A DNA stretch of 64,000 bases from VBAS01 sp964444975 (GCA_964444975.1 CAYUJD010000001.1:1-64000); one strand, 5' to 3'; positions 51,847 through 61,388 are shown, counted from the stretch's first letter. Notes: generated by a model not told the origin, from the sequence alone. Numbers and translations are program-made.

Positions 51847-53340
51847 TTAGTTTTTAAGATTCAAATAAGGCAGCAACCCATGCAACCCACCTTCTCTTCC
51901 AAATCCACTTTCTTTATAACCACCAAAAGGAGAAGAAGGGTCGAATTTATTAAAGGTGTTTGCCCAAACCACGCCGGCCCGCATTCGTTTTGTCATGTTA
52001 AAAATCTTGGATCCTTTATCTGTCCATACACCGGCGCTTAATCCATACGGGCTGTTATTTGCTTTTTCAATCACCTCATCATCGGTGCGGAAAGTAAGGA
52101 TAGCCAGCACCGGCCCGAAAATTTCTTCCTGTGCAATCCGGTTACTCTGCGCCACGTTGGTAAACAAGGTGGGCCGGCACCAGTAACCTTTGCCGGGCAG
52201 CGGGCAACTGCTCTCATACATTTCACTGCCTTCTTCAATTCCGATTTTAATATACTTATGAATTGTTTCCAGCTGTTGTTTTGAATTGATGGCGCCGATA
52301 TCGGTGTTTTTATCCAGCGGGTCGCCAACAATCAGCGATTCTATCCTGTCTTTCAGTTTTCGTATCACTTCTTTTGCCACCGACTCCTGCACGTACAGCC
52401 GCGAGCCGGCGCAGCACACATGCCCCTGGTTGAAATAAATTCCGTTGATCACACCTTCCACGGCCTGGTCGAGCGGGGCGTCTTCAAAAATGATATTGGC
52501 AGCTTTGCCGCCGAGTTCAAGTGTTGCTTTTTTATTCGTACCTGCAATGGCACGCTGAATGATTTTTCCAACTTCGGTAGAACCGGTGAAAGCAATTTTG
52601 TTTACATCCGGGTGATTGACGAGGGCTGCCCCCGTGGCTCCTGCGCCGGTTACAATATTCACTACGCCCGGCGGCAGTTCCGATTCCTGTATGATCTCAG
52701 CAAGTTTTAATGCAGTTACTGACGTTGTTTCTGCCGGTTTCAACACAACGGTATTACCGGTGGCCAATGCCGGAGCAATTTTCCATGCCGCCATCAGCAA
52801 GGGAAAGTTCCAGGGAATGATTTGACCCGCCACACCCAGCGGCTCCACAGTTCGGTTCGGAAATGCGTATTCAAGTTTATCGGCCCAGCCGGCATAATAA
52901 AAGAAATGATTGGCGGCAGTGGGCACATCAAAGTCGCGGCTTTCCCGAATCGGTTTGCCTCCATCCAATGATTCGATGATGGCCAGTTCCCTCGCTTTTT
53001 CCTGCACCATGCGGGCAATACGGAAAATATACTTTGCCCTTTCCATTGCCGGCATTTTCTTCCATACTTTTTCATACGCCTTTCGGGCTGCGGCCACAGC
53101 TTTGTCCACATCGGCCACATTGGCTTCGGCTATTTCACTCAGCTTTTCTTCCGTGGCGGGGTTGATGCTGTCGAAAAATTTATTCCCCGAAGGCTTCACC
53201 CAGTCGCCGTTGATGAAAAGCACATACTGCGGTTTAATGCTGGCAGCGTTTTTGCTTTCCGGCGCCGGTGCATACTGCCAGCGGGTATCAAACTTCAGTT
53301 TGATGGTGTTGTTTTTCTTTTTTGTAATTGCCTTAGGCAT
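51847..53340 (-). CDS. Aldehyde dehydrogenase, full length and catalytic
   Basis: Oxidises an aldehyde to its acid with NAD(P). Conserved blocks are INGDWVKPSGNKFFDSINPA, PWNFPLLMAAWKIAPALATG (cofactor site), FTGSTEVGKIIQ, the general base in LELGGKAANIIF and the nucleophile in GHVCCAGSR (Cys309 or Cys310). The length (497) is typical. The next gene downstream is an ALDH-like protein without catalytic residues, and deoC lies upstream on the same strand. The group resembles ALDH16 or a deoxyribose-related aldehyde pathway. The substrate is not evident. Confidence 0.92.
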   Translation of the reverse strand: MPKAITKKKNNTIKLKFDTRWQYAPAPESKNAASIKPQYVLFINGDWVKPSGNKFFDSINPATEEKLSEIAEANVADVDKAVAAARKAYEKVWKKMPAMERAKYIFRIARMVQEKARELAIIESLDGGKPIRESRDFDVPTAANHFFYYAGWADKLEYAFPNRTVEPLGVAGQIIPWNFPLLMAAWKIAPALATGNTVVLKPAETTSVTALKLAEIIQESELPPGVVNIVTGAGATGAALVNHPDVNKIAFTGSTEVGKIIQRAIAGTNKKATLELGGKAANIIFEDAPLDQAVEGVINGIYFNQGHVCCAGSRLYVQESVAKEVIRKLKDRIESLIVGDPLDKNTDIGAINSKQQLETIHKYIKIGIEEGSEMYESSCPLPGKGYWCRPTLFTNVAQSNRIAQEEIFGPVLAILTFRTDDEVIEKANNSPYGLSAGVWTDKGSKIFNMTKRMRAGVVWANTFNKFDPSSPFGGYKESGFGREGGLHGLLPYLNLKN

Positions 53341-53386
53341 GTAATTTTTATGTTTATGATGTCAGCTGCATTACTACTATCATCAC

Positions 53387-53420
53387 CTGTTGCGTCGCAC
53401 TCTTCTGGGTTCTGTTCGCT
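53387..53420 (-). repeat. Dispersed repeat, GTGCGACGCAA family, copy B
   Basis: The minus strand reads AGCGAACAGAACCCAGAAGA then GTGCGACGCAACAG. It matches copy A and, in its first half, copy D. Confidence 0.65.
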
Positions 53421-53489
53421 ACTCTGCATTCTGAATACCGAAGGGTTTCTGATTGTTTTTTTTGTTTTTCTTCCCCGGCATGAATCCCG

Positions 53490-53600
53490 GGGTTATTAAT
53501 ATTGAACCCCGTCGGGGTACCGAAAAATCTTTATTCTTTGATACCCGGTTTTACACCCGGGGCTATTTACATTGAACCCCTTCGGGGTTGCTATTTCATT
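53490..53600. repeat. Tandem pair of GAACCCC-GGGGTT hairpin repeats
   Basis: Unit 1: ATCCCGGGGTTATTAATATT then GAACCCCGTCGGGGTACC. Unit 2: ACACCCGGGGCTATTTACAT then TGAACCCCTTCGGGGTTGC. Each has two palindromes, a CCCGGG end and an ACCCC/GGGGT hairpin, with the same spacing, and the two units lie about 65 bases apart. Confidence 0.75.
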
Positions 53601-53640
53601 TCTTACGACTTTCTATAAATAAAGAACAATTCGATCCAGG

Positions 53641-53666
53641 TTCCCCCTTTAGGGGGACAGGGGGTT
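53641..53666. repeat. CCCCCTTTAGGGGG palindromic repeat beside deoC
   Basis: The first 25 bases are identical to 1421-1445. It ends 2 bases from the deoC stop codon and may act as a terminator-like hairpin. Confidence 0.8.
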
Positions 53667-53667
53667 T

Positions 53668-54588
53668 TTAATCCACACTGAAATAATTCGCCGCCTGGTA
53701 CACACCTGTTTTTTCTTTCATTATCTGCATCAGCACATCATTGGCCAGGCTGCTGGCGCCAAAGCGAAACCAGTGATTGTTCATCCAGTCTTCACCCAGC
53801 ACTTCTTTTACCATTACCAAATAATGCAGGGCCAGTTTTGCTTTCGAAATTCCGCCGGCAGGTTTCATGCCCACCATTCTTCCTTTTTTATAATAAAAAT
53901 CACGGATGGCTTCCAGCATTACCAGCGTTACCGGCATAGTGGCTGCCGGCTGAATTTTTCCTGTAGATGTTTTAATAAAGTCAGCACCGGCATACATGGC
54001 AATATCACTTGCCCGCCGCACTTTGTCCATCGTTCCCAGTTCGCCGGTTTCCAGTATCACCTTCAGTCTTGCTTCACCGCAGGCTTCTTTTATCGCCGCT
54101 ATTTCATCAAACACAAAATTATATTCACCGGCATGAAATTTTCCGCGGCTGATGACCATATCCACTTCATCGGCGCCTTCACTTACGGCATATTTTGTAT
54201 CCCTGATTTTTACATCCCTTGCTGCTTGCCCGCTGGGAAAAGCTGTGGCCACCGATGCTACTTTTATTCCTGAATTGCCCAACGCTTTTTTGGCCACTTT
54301 CACCATCGAAGGATAAACACAAACTGCTGCCACAGTGGGTAATCCCGGCAGTGCATCATGCAGGTGCATGGCTTTGTAGCAGAGTTGTTTCACTTTTCCT
54401 TCCGTATCCTTGCCTTCAAGTGTAGTCAGGTCAATCATGTTCAGCACCAGCATCAGCCCGTTCAGCTTGGCTTCCTTTTTTATGCTGCGTTTGGTAAACC
54501 GGGATGCTCGTTCTTCCACACCTACCTGGTCGATGCGTGCCGATAAACTGAAATCAGGAAGCGAAATCAATGAGGGGAGCCTTGCCAT
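53668..54588 (-). CDS. deoC: Deoxyribose-phosphate aldolase
   Basis: Cleaves 2-deoxyribose 5-phosphate to glyceraldehyde 3-phosphate and acetaldehyde. The Schiff-base Lys is in GADFIKTSTGK, the second Lys in GMKPAGGIS, and the substrate Asp region is EVDMVISRG. The length (306) exceeds the common 220-260 because of an N-terminal extension of about 45 residues (MARLPSLISLPDFSLSARID), as in the longer eukaryote-like group. It lies upstream of the ALDH genes on the same strand, suggesting that acetaldehyde from this reaction may be oxidised by them. A good promoter is at 54608-54637. Confidence 0.93.
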   Translation of the reverse strand: MARLPSLISLPDFSLSARIDQVGVEERASRFTKRSIKKEAKLNGLMLVLNMIDLTTLEGKDTEGKVKQLCYKAMHLHDALPGLPTVAAVCVYPSMVKVAKKALGNSGIKVASVATAFPSGQAARDVKIRDTKYAVSEGADEVDMVISRGKFHAGEYNFVFDEIAAIKEACGEARLKVILETGELGTMDKVRRASDIAMYAGADFIKTSTGKIQPAATMPVTLVMLEAIRDFYYKKGRMVGMKPAGGISKAKLALHYLVMVKEVLGEDWMNNHWFRFGASSLANDVLMQIMKEKTGVYQAANYFSVD

Positions 54589-54607
54589 AAAAAAAATTGA
54601 TGATGCT

Positions 54608-54637
54608 CAAAGGTAACCAAAGTTTACAGCCTTGCAA
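54608..54637 (-). promoter_or_regulatory. Promoter of deoC
   Basis: On the minus strand CTTG, 19 bases, TACCTTTG. The -7 is a full TAnnTTTG match and the -33 has TTG. The predicted start of transcription lies about 13 bases before the ATG at 54588. Confidence 0.6.
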
Positions 54638-54786
54638 GGTGGAAAACGGGCATCACCGGCTGATAATTCAGCGGCTTTTGCCTCCTGTAAAGTAATCTGC
54701 CGGGTTTGAATCAATTTTTATAAATTCGGCGTCCTTTTCTGCAAGTTCTGTTCAGAAAAATCATCTAACACGAAAAACTAATCGCA

Positions 54787-57700
54787 ATGAGAAAATCTCA
54801 TCACTTATTTCGTTTGGTTTTCGCACTGGCATACTCATCCTGTACCATTGGCGTCACCGCACAGGTTACTTTTCCTGAAAACGGTACCGCCGATCCCCGG
54901 CATGTGTCTTATGCCTTCACGAACGCCACTATTGTAAAAGATGCGGTCACTACACTTACCAATGCTACACTGGTAATTAAAGACGGTAAAATTATTTCAG
55001 CCGGCACGGGAATAAAAGTACCGGCAGGTGCTGTGGAGATTGACTGCAAGGGTAAATACATTTACCCGTCGTTTATTGATATTTACGCAGATTACGGCAC
55101 CACCGTTGCCACAACACAGACCGCCGGCGGAGGTGGTGGGTTTTTTGGGCAACAGCAATTTGTATCCAATACCAAAGGGGCTTACGGCTGGAACCAGGCT
55201 ATCAAAAGTGAAGTGGATGCTTTTAAAGTTTTTGTAGTGGACGATGCCAAAGCAAAGCCGCTGCGTGAAGCCGGGTTTGGCACGGTGCTCAGTCATGTGC
55301 GGGATGGCATTGCCCGTGGCTCGGGTACGATTGCTACCCTTGCCAACCAGAAAGAAAATCTTGTGGTGCTGAAAGAAAAAGCTTCAGCGCATTATTCTTT
55401 TAATAAAGGTACTTCTACGCAAAGCTACCCCAGCTCGATGATGGGAAGCATTGCGCTGCTGCGCCAGTCACACCTCGATGCCCAATGGTATAAACAGCGT
55501 CCGGCTGAGGAAGGTGTGAACATCAGCCTGGAGGCATGGAACAATAACCAGGGCCTGCCCCAGGTTTTTGATGCCAGCGATAAGTGGAACTGCCTTCGTG
55601 CCGACCGCATCGGCGATGAATTCGGCGTGCAATACATTATTAAAGGTGGCGGCAACGAGTACCAGCGTATTAAAGAAATGAAAGCCACTAACGCCACTTT
55701 CATCGTATCGCTCAATTTTCCCCAGGCACAGGATGTGGAAGATCCCAACGATGCCCGGTTTGTTTCGCTGGACGATATGAAGCACTGGGAATTGGCGCCG
55801 GCCAATGCAGCCTGCTTTGAAAAAGCCGGAATTCCCTTCTGTCTTACTACTTCCGATCTCAGAAATATAAGGGACTTCTGGAGCAACCTGCGCAAAGCAA
55901 TGGAGTACGGGCTGAGTGAAAACAAAGCCTTCGACGCTCTGACTAAAACTCCCGCTACAGTACTTGGTATTTACGACAAAGTAGGCAGCCTTGATGAAGG
56001 TAAACAGGCCAACTTCCTTATCACCAATGGCCCACTCTTTAATGAAAAAACTGTAATTGTTCAGAACTGGATTCAGGGAGAAAAATATGCAGTGAAGGAA
56101 GAAGCATGGAAAGATATTGCCGGCATTTACAAATTGACGGTAAATACACCCGCCGGCACTGAAAATTATACACTCGACGTGAAAAGCAGCAGTTCGCTTA
56201 CCATGGTAGGAAAAGATACCATGGATACAAGATTCAGCTTCGATGGCAAGCAGGTTAAACTAAGTTTTGCAACCAAAGCCCGTCGCCAACGTCCGCAATT
56301 TGGACAAGGCCAGGGTGGCGGTGGATTCAGTGGTGGACAAACACAGCAATTGCCTGCCACGGCAACACGCCTCTCAGGTTTTATGACAGGAACAGAGTGG
56401 AACGGCACCGGTACCGATTCGCTGGGCAATTCACTTACATGGACTGCGGTGTATGAAAAACCTACCGAAGTAAAACCCGACAGCGTTCGGAAAAAAGAAG
56501 CTCCGGTGATTGGTAAAGTGGTTTATCCTTTCGAGCCCTATGGCTGGGAAGAAGACCAGCAACCTAAACAGGAAACCATCCTGATAAAAAACGCTACTAT
56601 CTGGACGAATGAAAAAGAAGGTGTACTTCAGAATACAGATATACTGCTGAAGAACGGAAAGATTGCCGCCATCGGCAAAAACCTGTCTGATGCCTCAGCA
56701 AAAGTGATTGACGGCACCGGCAAGCATGTTTCTCCCGGTATTATTGATGAACACTCACACATTGCCGCAGCCTCCATCAACGAAGGTGCCCAGGTAGTAA
56801 CTTCAGAAGTCCGGATTACCGATAATTTAAATCCTGACGATATCAATATTTACCGCCAGCTCAGCGGCGGCGTCACTTCTTCACACATTCTGCATGGCTC
56901 GGCCAATGTTATCGGCGGACAGACACAACTGATAAAACTGCGCTGGGGCGCCAACGACGATGAACTGAAATTTAAAAACTGGGATGGCTTCATCAAGTTT
57001 GCTTTGGGCGAAAATGTAAAACGTTCGGCTGCCACCCAGGGAAATTCAAGATATCCTGATACCCGCATGGGCGTGGAGCAGATACTCATTGATGCATTTA
57101 CCCGTGCAAAAGATTACAAGAAAGCATGGGATGAATACAATGCCGAAAAAGAAAAACTGGTAAAGGCTAAAAAACCTTTGACAAGCCTTGTGATGCCCCG
57201 GCGTGATTTGGAGCTGGATGCTTTGGTTGAAATACTTGAAAACAAGCGTTTCATCACCTGCCACTCTTATGTGCAAAGCGAAATCACCGGGTTGATTGAT
57301 TTGGCCGATAAGGCAGGATTTAAAGTAAATACTTTCACACACATACTGGAAGGCTATAAAGTGGCCGATAAAATGCTGAAGCATGGCGCCAACGCTTCCA
57401 CCTTTTCCGACTGGTGGGCTTATAAAATGGAAGTGGAAGATGCCATTCCTTATAATGCAGCCATCATGCATAAAGTGGGGTTGAACGTGGCAATAAATTC
57501 CGATGATGCGGAAATGGCACGACGCCTGAACCAGGAAGCAGCCAAAACAATTAAATATGGCGACCTGACGGAGGAAGAAGCGCTGAAAATGGTGACGCTG
57601 AACCCTGCAAAGATGCTGCGTGTGGCTGACCGTGTGGGAAGCTTGAAGGCAGGGAAGGATGCCGATGTGGTGCTGTGGAGCGACAACCCGCTGAGCATTT

Positions 57701-57945
57701 ATGCAAAATCACTTTACACCATCGTGGATGGTATCATTTATTTCGACAGGAAAAAAGATGAAGACATGCAGAAATGGGTGGATGCTGAACGAGCCCGCCT
57801 GGTAAGAAAAATGAACAGTGAAAAAAGGAGCGGGGCGCCAACCACGCCGGCCATACCGAGCTACCAGGTGATTCATACATGCAGCGAGCATGGCCACAGC
57901 CACGGGCTGCTTACCATTGATGTCGACGATCTCAATAACCAATAA
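54787..57945 (+). CDS. Secreted double amidohydrolase-like protein
   Basis: Two amidohydrolase modules fused in one 1052-residue exported protein. The signal peptide is FRLVFALAYSSCTIGVTAQ. Module 1 (about 30-440) keeps the composite beta-domain and GKYIYPSFIDIYADYG, but the metal-binding HxH of the family is missing. A 150-residue linker carries a G/Q-rich stretch (GQGQGGGGFSGGQTQQ). Module 2 (about 590-1030) has the canonical SPGIIDEHSHIAAAS, CHSYVQSEI and the metal-site Asp in VAINSDDAEMARR. The protein ends with a HTCSEHGHSHG-type His-rich tail. The next gene is a third related module 11 bases later. The substrate is unknown. Confidence 0.85.
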   Translation: MRKSHHLFRLVFALAYSSCTIGVTAQVTFPENGTADPRHVSYAFTNATIVKDAVTTLTNATLVIKDGKIISAGTGIKVPAGAVEIDCKGKYIYPSFIDIYADYGTTVATTQTAGGGGGFFGQQQFVSNTKGAYGWNQAIKSEVDAFKVFVVDDAKAKPLREAGFGTVLSHVRDGIARGSGTIATLANQKENLVVLKEKASAHYSFNKGTSTQSYPSSMMGSIALLRQSHLDAQWYKQRPAEEGVNISLEAWNNNQGLPQVFDASDKWNCLRADRIGDEFGVQYIIKGGGNEYQRIKEMKATNATFIVSLNFPQAQDVEDPNDARFVSLDDMKHWELAPANAACFEKAGIPFCLTTSDLRNIRDFWSNLRKAMEYGLSENKAFDALTKTPATVLGIYDKVGSLDEGKQANFLITNGPLFNEKTVIVQNWIQGEKYAVKEEAWKDIAGIYKLTVNTPAGTENYTLDVKSSSSLTMVGKDTMDTRFSFDGKQVKLSFATKARRQRPQFGQGQGGGGFSGGQTQQLPATATRLSGFMTGTEWNGTGTDSLGNSLTWTAVYEKPTEVKPDSVRKKEAPVIGKVVYPFEPYGWEEDQQPKQETILIKNATIWTNEKEGVLQNTDILLKNGKIAAIGKNLSDASAKVIDGTGKHVSPGIIDEHSHIAAASINEGAQVVTSEVRITDNLNPDDINIYRQLSGGVTSSHILHGSANVIGGQTQLIKLRWGANDDELKFKNWDGFIKFALGENVKRSAATQGNSRYPDTRMGVEQILIDAFTRAKDYKKAWDEYNAEKEKLVKAKKPLTSLVMPRRDLELDALVEILENKRFITCHSYVQSEITGLIDLADKAGFKVNTFTHILEGYKVADKMLKHGANASTFSDWWAYKMEVEDAIPYNAAIMHKVGLNVAINSDDAEMARRLNQEAAKTIKYGDLTEEEALKMVTLNPAKMLRVADRVGSLKAGKDADVVLWSDNPLSIYAKSLYTIVDGIIYFDRKKDEDMQKWVDAERARLVRKMNSEKRSGAPTTPAIPSYQVIHTCSEHGHSHGLLTIDVDDLNNQ

Positions 57946-57956
57946 ATTAATCAGCA

Positions 57957-59288
57957 ATGAAAAAAATATTTATTACAATCGTATCAATTGGTTTCATGTT
58001 TTCAGCGGCAGCGCAGGAAACAGTATTACCAACCCCGCCGCAAAAGGGTTTGCTGTTTATTAAAAACGCCACTATTCACGTAGGCAATGGCACCGTGATT
58101 AATAACGGCACTATCCGGATTAAAGACGGTAAAATTGAAAATGTTGGCAAGGATATTTCTGTTCCGGGTGATGCAAAAGTGATTGATGCCAATGGAAAAC
58201 ACGTTTACCCGGGCATTATGCTGCCGGTGAGCAATCTTGGCCTGGTAGAAATTTCAGCCATTCGTGCCAGTACCGATGTGAGGGAGCTGGGCGATATGAA
58301 TCCCAATGTAAGATCCATCGTGGCTTACAATACCGATTCAAAAGTGATAAACACACTTCGCTCTAATGGTATTCTGCTGGCCAATGTGGTGCCGCAGGGA
58401 AATTTTCTTGCCGGCACATCCTCTGTGGTACAGCTGGATGCATGGAACTACCAGGATGCAGCCTATAAGTCCGATGCAGGCATGCATTTATATATGCCAT
58501 CACTGATGGCACGTCCCAGCTTTGGCGGATTCGGCGGCGGCCGTTTCGGCCCTCAACAATCATCAGGCAGCGACCCGGTAAAAGAAGGCCTGAACAAGAT
58601 TGAAGAGCTGAAAGTCTTTTTCAAAGAAGCAAAAGCCTATTTTGCCGAAGGCACACATAAAGAAACCAACCTGAAATTTGAAGCTGCAAAGGGATTATTT
58701 GATAAAAGCATGAAACTGTACGTGCATGGAAATACGGTAAGACAAATGTTGCTGGCGCTTGATTTTGTAAAAGAATTCAATTTTGATGTGGTAATTGTGG
58801 GTGGCAGCGACAGCTGGCAGATAGCAGAACTGCTGAAACAGCATAACGTGTCAGTAATATTGCAACAACCGCACAGCCTGCCCACTACGGCCGATGATGA
58901 TGTGGACCAGCCGTATAAAACAGCCGCCATACTGCAAAAGGCCGGTGTGCTTTTTTCCATATCAGATGATGATGCGCAAACCCGGGGTAAGAATATCCTT
59001 TTTAATGCAGGCACTGCTGCCACGTATGGTTTGTCGAAAGAAGAAGCCCTGCAGGCCATTACGCTGAATGCCGCAAAAATCATGGGTGTGGCCGATAAAA
59101 CCGGAACTATCGAAGCGGGTAAAGATGCCAACATTGTAATCAGCGAAGGCGATATTCTTGATATGCGTACCAGCAAAGTGACCGAAGCCTTTATACAGGG
59201 CCGGCAGATTGATCTGACTGATAAACACAAACTGCTGAATGACCGGTTTAACAGGAAGTATAACCTGAAACCTTCGAAACCATTCTAA
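57957..59288 (+). CDS. Amidohydrolase-like protein with a degenerate metal site
   Basis: A paralogue of the modules in the upstream gene, 11 bases downstream and surely co-transcribed. The signal peptide is KKIFITIVSIGFMFSAAAQ. The family start of the barrel, normally PGxIDxHxH, here reads YPGIMLPVSNLGLVE, so both His ligands are gone. The C-terminal part keeps SISDDDAQTRGKNI and ITLNAAKIMGVADKTGTIEAGKDANIVI, which is normal for the family. It may pair with the upstream protein as a non-catalytic subunit. Confidence 0.8.
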   Translation: MKKIFITIVSIGFMFSAAAQETVLPTPPQKGLLFIKNATIHVGNGTVINNGTIRIKDGKIENVGKDISVPGDAKVIDANGKHVYPGIMLPVSNLGLVEISAIRASTDVRELGDMNPNVRSIVAYNTDSKVINTLRSNGILLANVVPQGNFLAGTSSVVQLDAWNYQDAAYKSDAGMHLYMPSLMARPSFGGFGGGRFGPQQSSGSDPVKEGLNKIEELKVFFKEAKAYFAEGTHKETNLKFEAAKGLFDKSMKLYVHGNTVRQMLLALDFVKEFNFDVVIVGGSDSWQIAELLKQHNVSVILQQPHSLPTTADDDVDQPYKTAAILQKAGVLFSISDDDAQTRGKNILFNAGTAATYGLSKEEALQAITLNAAKIMGVADKTGTIEAGKDANIVISEGDILDMRTSKVTEAFIQGRQIDLTDKHKLLNDRFNRKYNLKPSKPF

Positions 59289-59442
59289 AAGTCATCTCAA
59301 AAGTATTTTCAGACCACAGCTTTCACAGGTTAAGCAAACAGATTGCACCGCTTTTATTCTAAAATCTGAGAAATCTGTGAAATAAAATCTGTGTAATCAG
59401 TGGTTAATTGGGGTTAAAGTGACTTTTGAGATAGCTTGTAAT
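59286..59442. mobile_element. 150-bp MITE-like element, copy 2
   Basis: Inverted relative to 43701-43860. The ends are AAGTCATCTCAAAAGT and ACTTTTGAGATAGCTTGTAA, which are inverted copies of one another apart from two bases. It begins within the stop codon of the amidohydrolase gene. I cannot confirm a target-site duplication by eye. Confidence 0.65.
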
Positions 59443-59505
59443 AAAAACTTCGCTATTGATGTAACCGGGTACAGCCATACCCGGTTATTTATTTAGTTGA
59501 CATAA

Positions 59506-60348
59506 CTAATGCTCATTATGGCTAAAATGACCATCGAGGGGTTTACCACAATGTGGGCAGTTGTGGCCTTTACTTTTCCTGGTAAACTTGATTTCTTCAA
59601 GAAAACCGGCGGTAATGATACCGGCAGGTAAGGCAAAAAAAGCAACCCCGGTAAGCATGATGACGCTGGTAAAAATTTTTCCCACGATAGTCAAAGGCAC
59701 CATATCGCCATAGCCGGTAGTGGTAAGGGTGACCACAGCCCACCAGAGCGTGGCGGGTATGCTGGTAAATTTTTCCTTGTTTTCAGGGTGCAGGTGCTCG
59801 GCAAAATACAAAATACAGGAGGCGATAACGATGAGAAAGATAGTAAGCACAAAGCTCAGGATGAGTTCATTTGCTCTTGATTTGAAAACATTAAAAATCA
59901 TCTGTGCCGACCGGGTGTATGCAGTTAATCTGAACAGCCTGAAAAAACGCAGAAGCCGCAGGATACGCAGGGTTCTGAGGTCAAGCCCCGAAAAGACATG
60001 AATATAAAAAGGAAGAAATGCAAGCAGGTCAATAATGGCACCCCAGGTAAACATATAACGGAGGCGACCCTTAATGCTGTGCCTGTATTTTGGATCATGG
60101 GTGCAGCTCCAGACCCGCAAAACATATTCGATAGTAAAAATGTAAACGGAAATACGGTCAAACCAGGTAAAGAATATTTCATATTTATTATGTAAATCTT
60201 CAATGGTTTCCAGCATCACGGCAATCACATTCAGCGAAATAAGTGTGATGATAAAAATATTGATAATCTTGTCAGCTTTCGATTCACCCAGTTCGGGATG
60301 CAGCAGAATATGAATTTTGTGCCTGGTGGAATGGTACTTGGGGTGCAT
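59506..60348 (-). CDS. Voltage-gated potassium channel family protein
   Basis: Six-helix ion transporter. Helix S4 carries regularly spaced positive charges: RTLRILRLLRFFRLFRLTAY. The pore loop has TLTTTGYGDMVPLT, giving the GYGD selectivity filter for K+. S1 to S3 precede (IFIITLISLNVIAVMLETI, FTWFDRISVYIFTIEYVLR, TWGAIIDLLAFLPFYI). The C-terminal tail has CPHCGKPLDGHFSHNEH, a possible zinc ribbon with Cys and His pairs, which is unusual. The length (280) matches bacterial KvAP-like channels without a cytoplasmic ligand domain. Confidence 0.9.
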   Translation of the reverse strand: MHPKYHSTRHKIHILLHPELGESKADKIINIFIITLISLNVIAVMLETIEDLHNKYEIFFTWFDRISVYIFTIEYVLRVWSCTHDPKYRHSIKGRLRYMFTWGAIIDLLAFLPFYIHVFSGLDLRTLRILRLLRFFRLFRLTAYTRSAQMIFNVFKSRANELILSFVLTIFLIVIASCILYFAEHLHPENKEKFTSIPATLWWAVVTLTTTGYGDMVPLTIVGKIFTSVIMLTGVAFFALPAGIITAGFLEEIKFTRKSKGHNCPHCGKPLDGHFSHNEH

Positions 60349-60410
60349 AAGCAGGTTTTGATGCAGCTAAAGATAAAAAAAGAAACGGCAACCGGTCAGG
60401 ATGAACCGTG

Positions 60411-61388
60411 TCAGTGTTTCAGTCTTCTTTTTTTAATCATGCCGCCCTTGATGTCTTTGATGGAGGTCATGATGACAAAAGCGTTGGTGTCAATTTTCTG
60501 AATTTCATTGTTCAGCTTGCTCACTTCCAGGCGGGTGATGACGGTATAGATGATATTTTTTTCATCCGATTGTCCCTGTTTGCCAAAACCACCTTTGCCC
60601 TTAAAGAGTGTGACGCCGCGGCCCAGCTTGTTTACAATCATGTCTTTTATTTCTTCGTTGTGCGATGATATAATGGTAACGCCGGTGTATTCTTCGATAC
60701 CTTCTATTACAAAGTCAACCGTTTTGGATGCGGCCAGGTAAGTAATCATGGCATACAGGGCAATATCAATATTCAGGTAATAGGCGGCCACCAGGAAAAT
60801 GATAATATTGATACTGGTTATTACGTCGCCGACCGTCATACTCAGTTTGCGGCTCAGAAAAAGTGCCAGTACTTCCGTGCCATCAATCACGGAACCTCCG
60901 CGGATGGTAAACCCGATGCCGGCGCCAAGAAAAAAGCCGCCAAAGATGGCCACCAGCAATTTATCGTCGGTGACTTGCGGAAAATCTATAAAACCTGTAA
61001 CCAGCGCCAAACCCGCAATGGAACAGGCGGCTTTTATTGCAAATGGTTTGCTGATCATTCGTAAACCCAGCAGCAGAAACGGAATGTTGATGACCAACAG
61101 CAATAAGGGAAATTTTGCCACAGTAAGCTGGCTGATGAGCAAGGCAATGCCCGTGGCGCCGCCGTCAATGAACTGGCTGGGAATTAAAAAACCCTTTAGC
61201 CCAAAAGCCGCTGAAAAAATACCGAGGGTAATAAGAAGCAGATCACGGACAACATTTACAACAGTAATTTTCAATTCACGATAAGCCTTGGCAAAAGTAT
61301 AGGCAGAATAGTCCGGGCTCTGAGCCGGGAGATTTTTCTTATGACGAAGAACAGTTTCGATAATTATTTTCTGCCAGAGCGGATTCAT
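60411..61388 (-). CDS. YitT family membrane protein
   Basis: A membrane protein of the YitT/DUF161 type, with unknown transport role. Five helices are visible, with the repeated LGIFSAAFGLKGFLIPSQFIDGGATGIALL and GGFFLGAGIGFTIRGGSVIDGTEVLAL motifs of DUF161. The cytoplasmic C-terminus (DUF2179-like) has TVITRLEVSKLNNEIQKIDTNAFVIMTSIKD. The N-terminal 45 residues are longer than usual. A -7-like TAAATTTG lies on the minus strand at 61418-61425. Confidence 0.85.
   Translation of the reverse strand: MNPLWQKIIIETVLRHKKNLPAQSPDYSAYTFAKAYRELKITVVNVVRDLLLITLGIFSAAFGLKGFLIPSQFIDGGATGIALLISQLTVAKFPLLLLVINIPFLLLGLRMISKPFAIKAACSIAGLALVTGFIDFPQVTDDKLLVAIFGGFFLGAGIGFTIRGGSVIDGTEVLALFLSRKLSMTVGDVITSINIIIFLVAAYYLNIDIALYAMITYLAASKTVDFVIEGIEEYTGVTIISSHNEEIKDMIVNKLGRGVTLFKGKGGFGKQGQSDEKNIIYTVITRLEVSKLNNEIQKIDTNAFVIMTSIKDIKGGMIKKRRLKH

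Larger units (their letters stand above)
53341..53667. other. Repeat-filled gap between the ALDH gene and deoC
   Basis: No gene. It holds copy B of the GTGCGACGCAA family (53387-53420), a tandem pair of GAACCCC...GGGGTT hairpins (about 53490-53600) and a CCCCCTTTAGGGGG repeat (53641-53666) ending 2 bases from the deoC stop. Confidence 0.7.
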
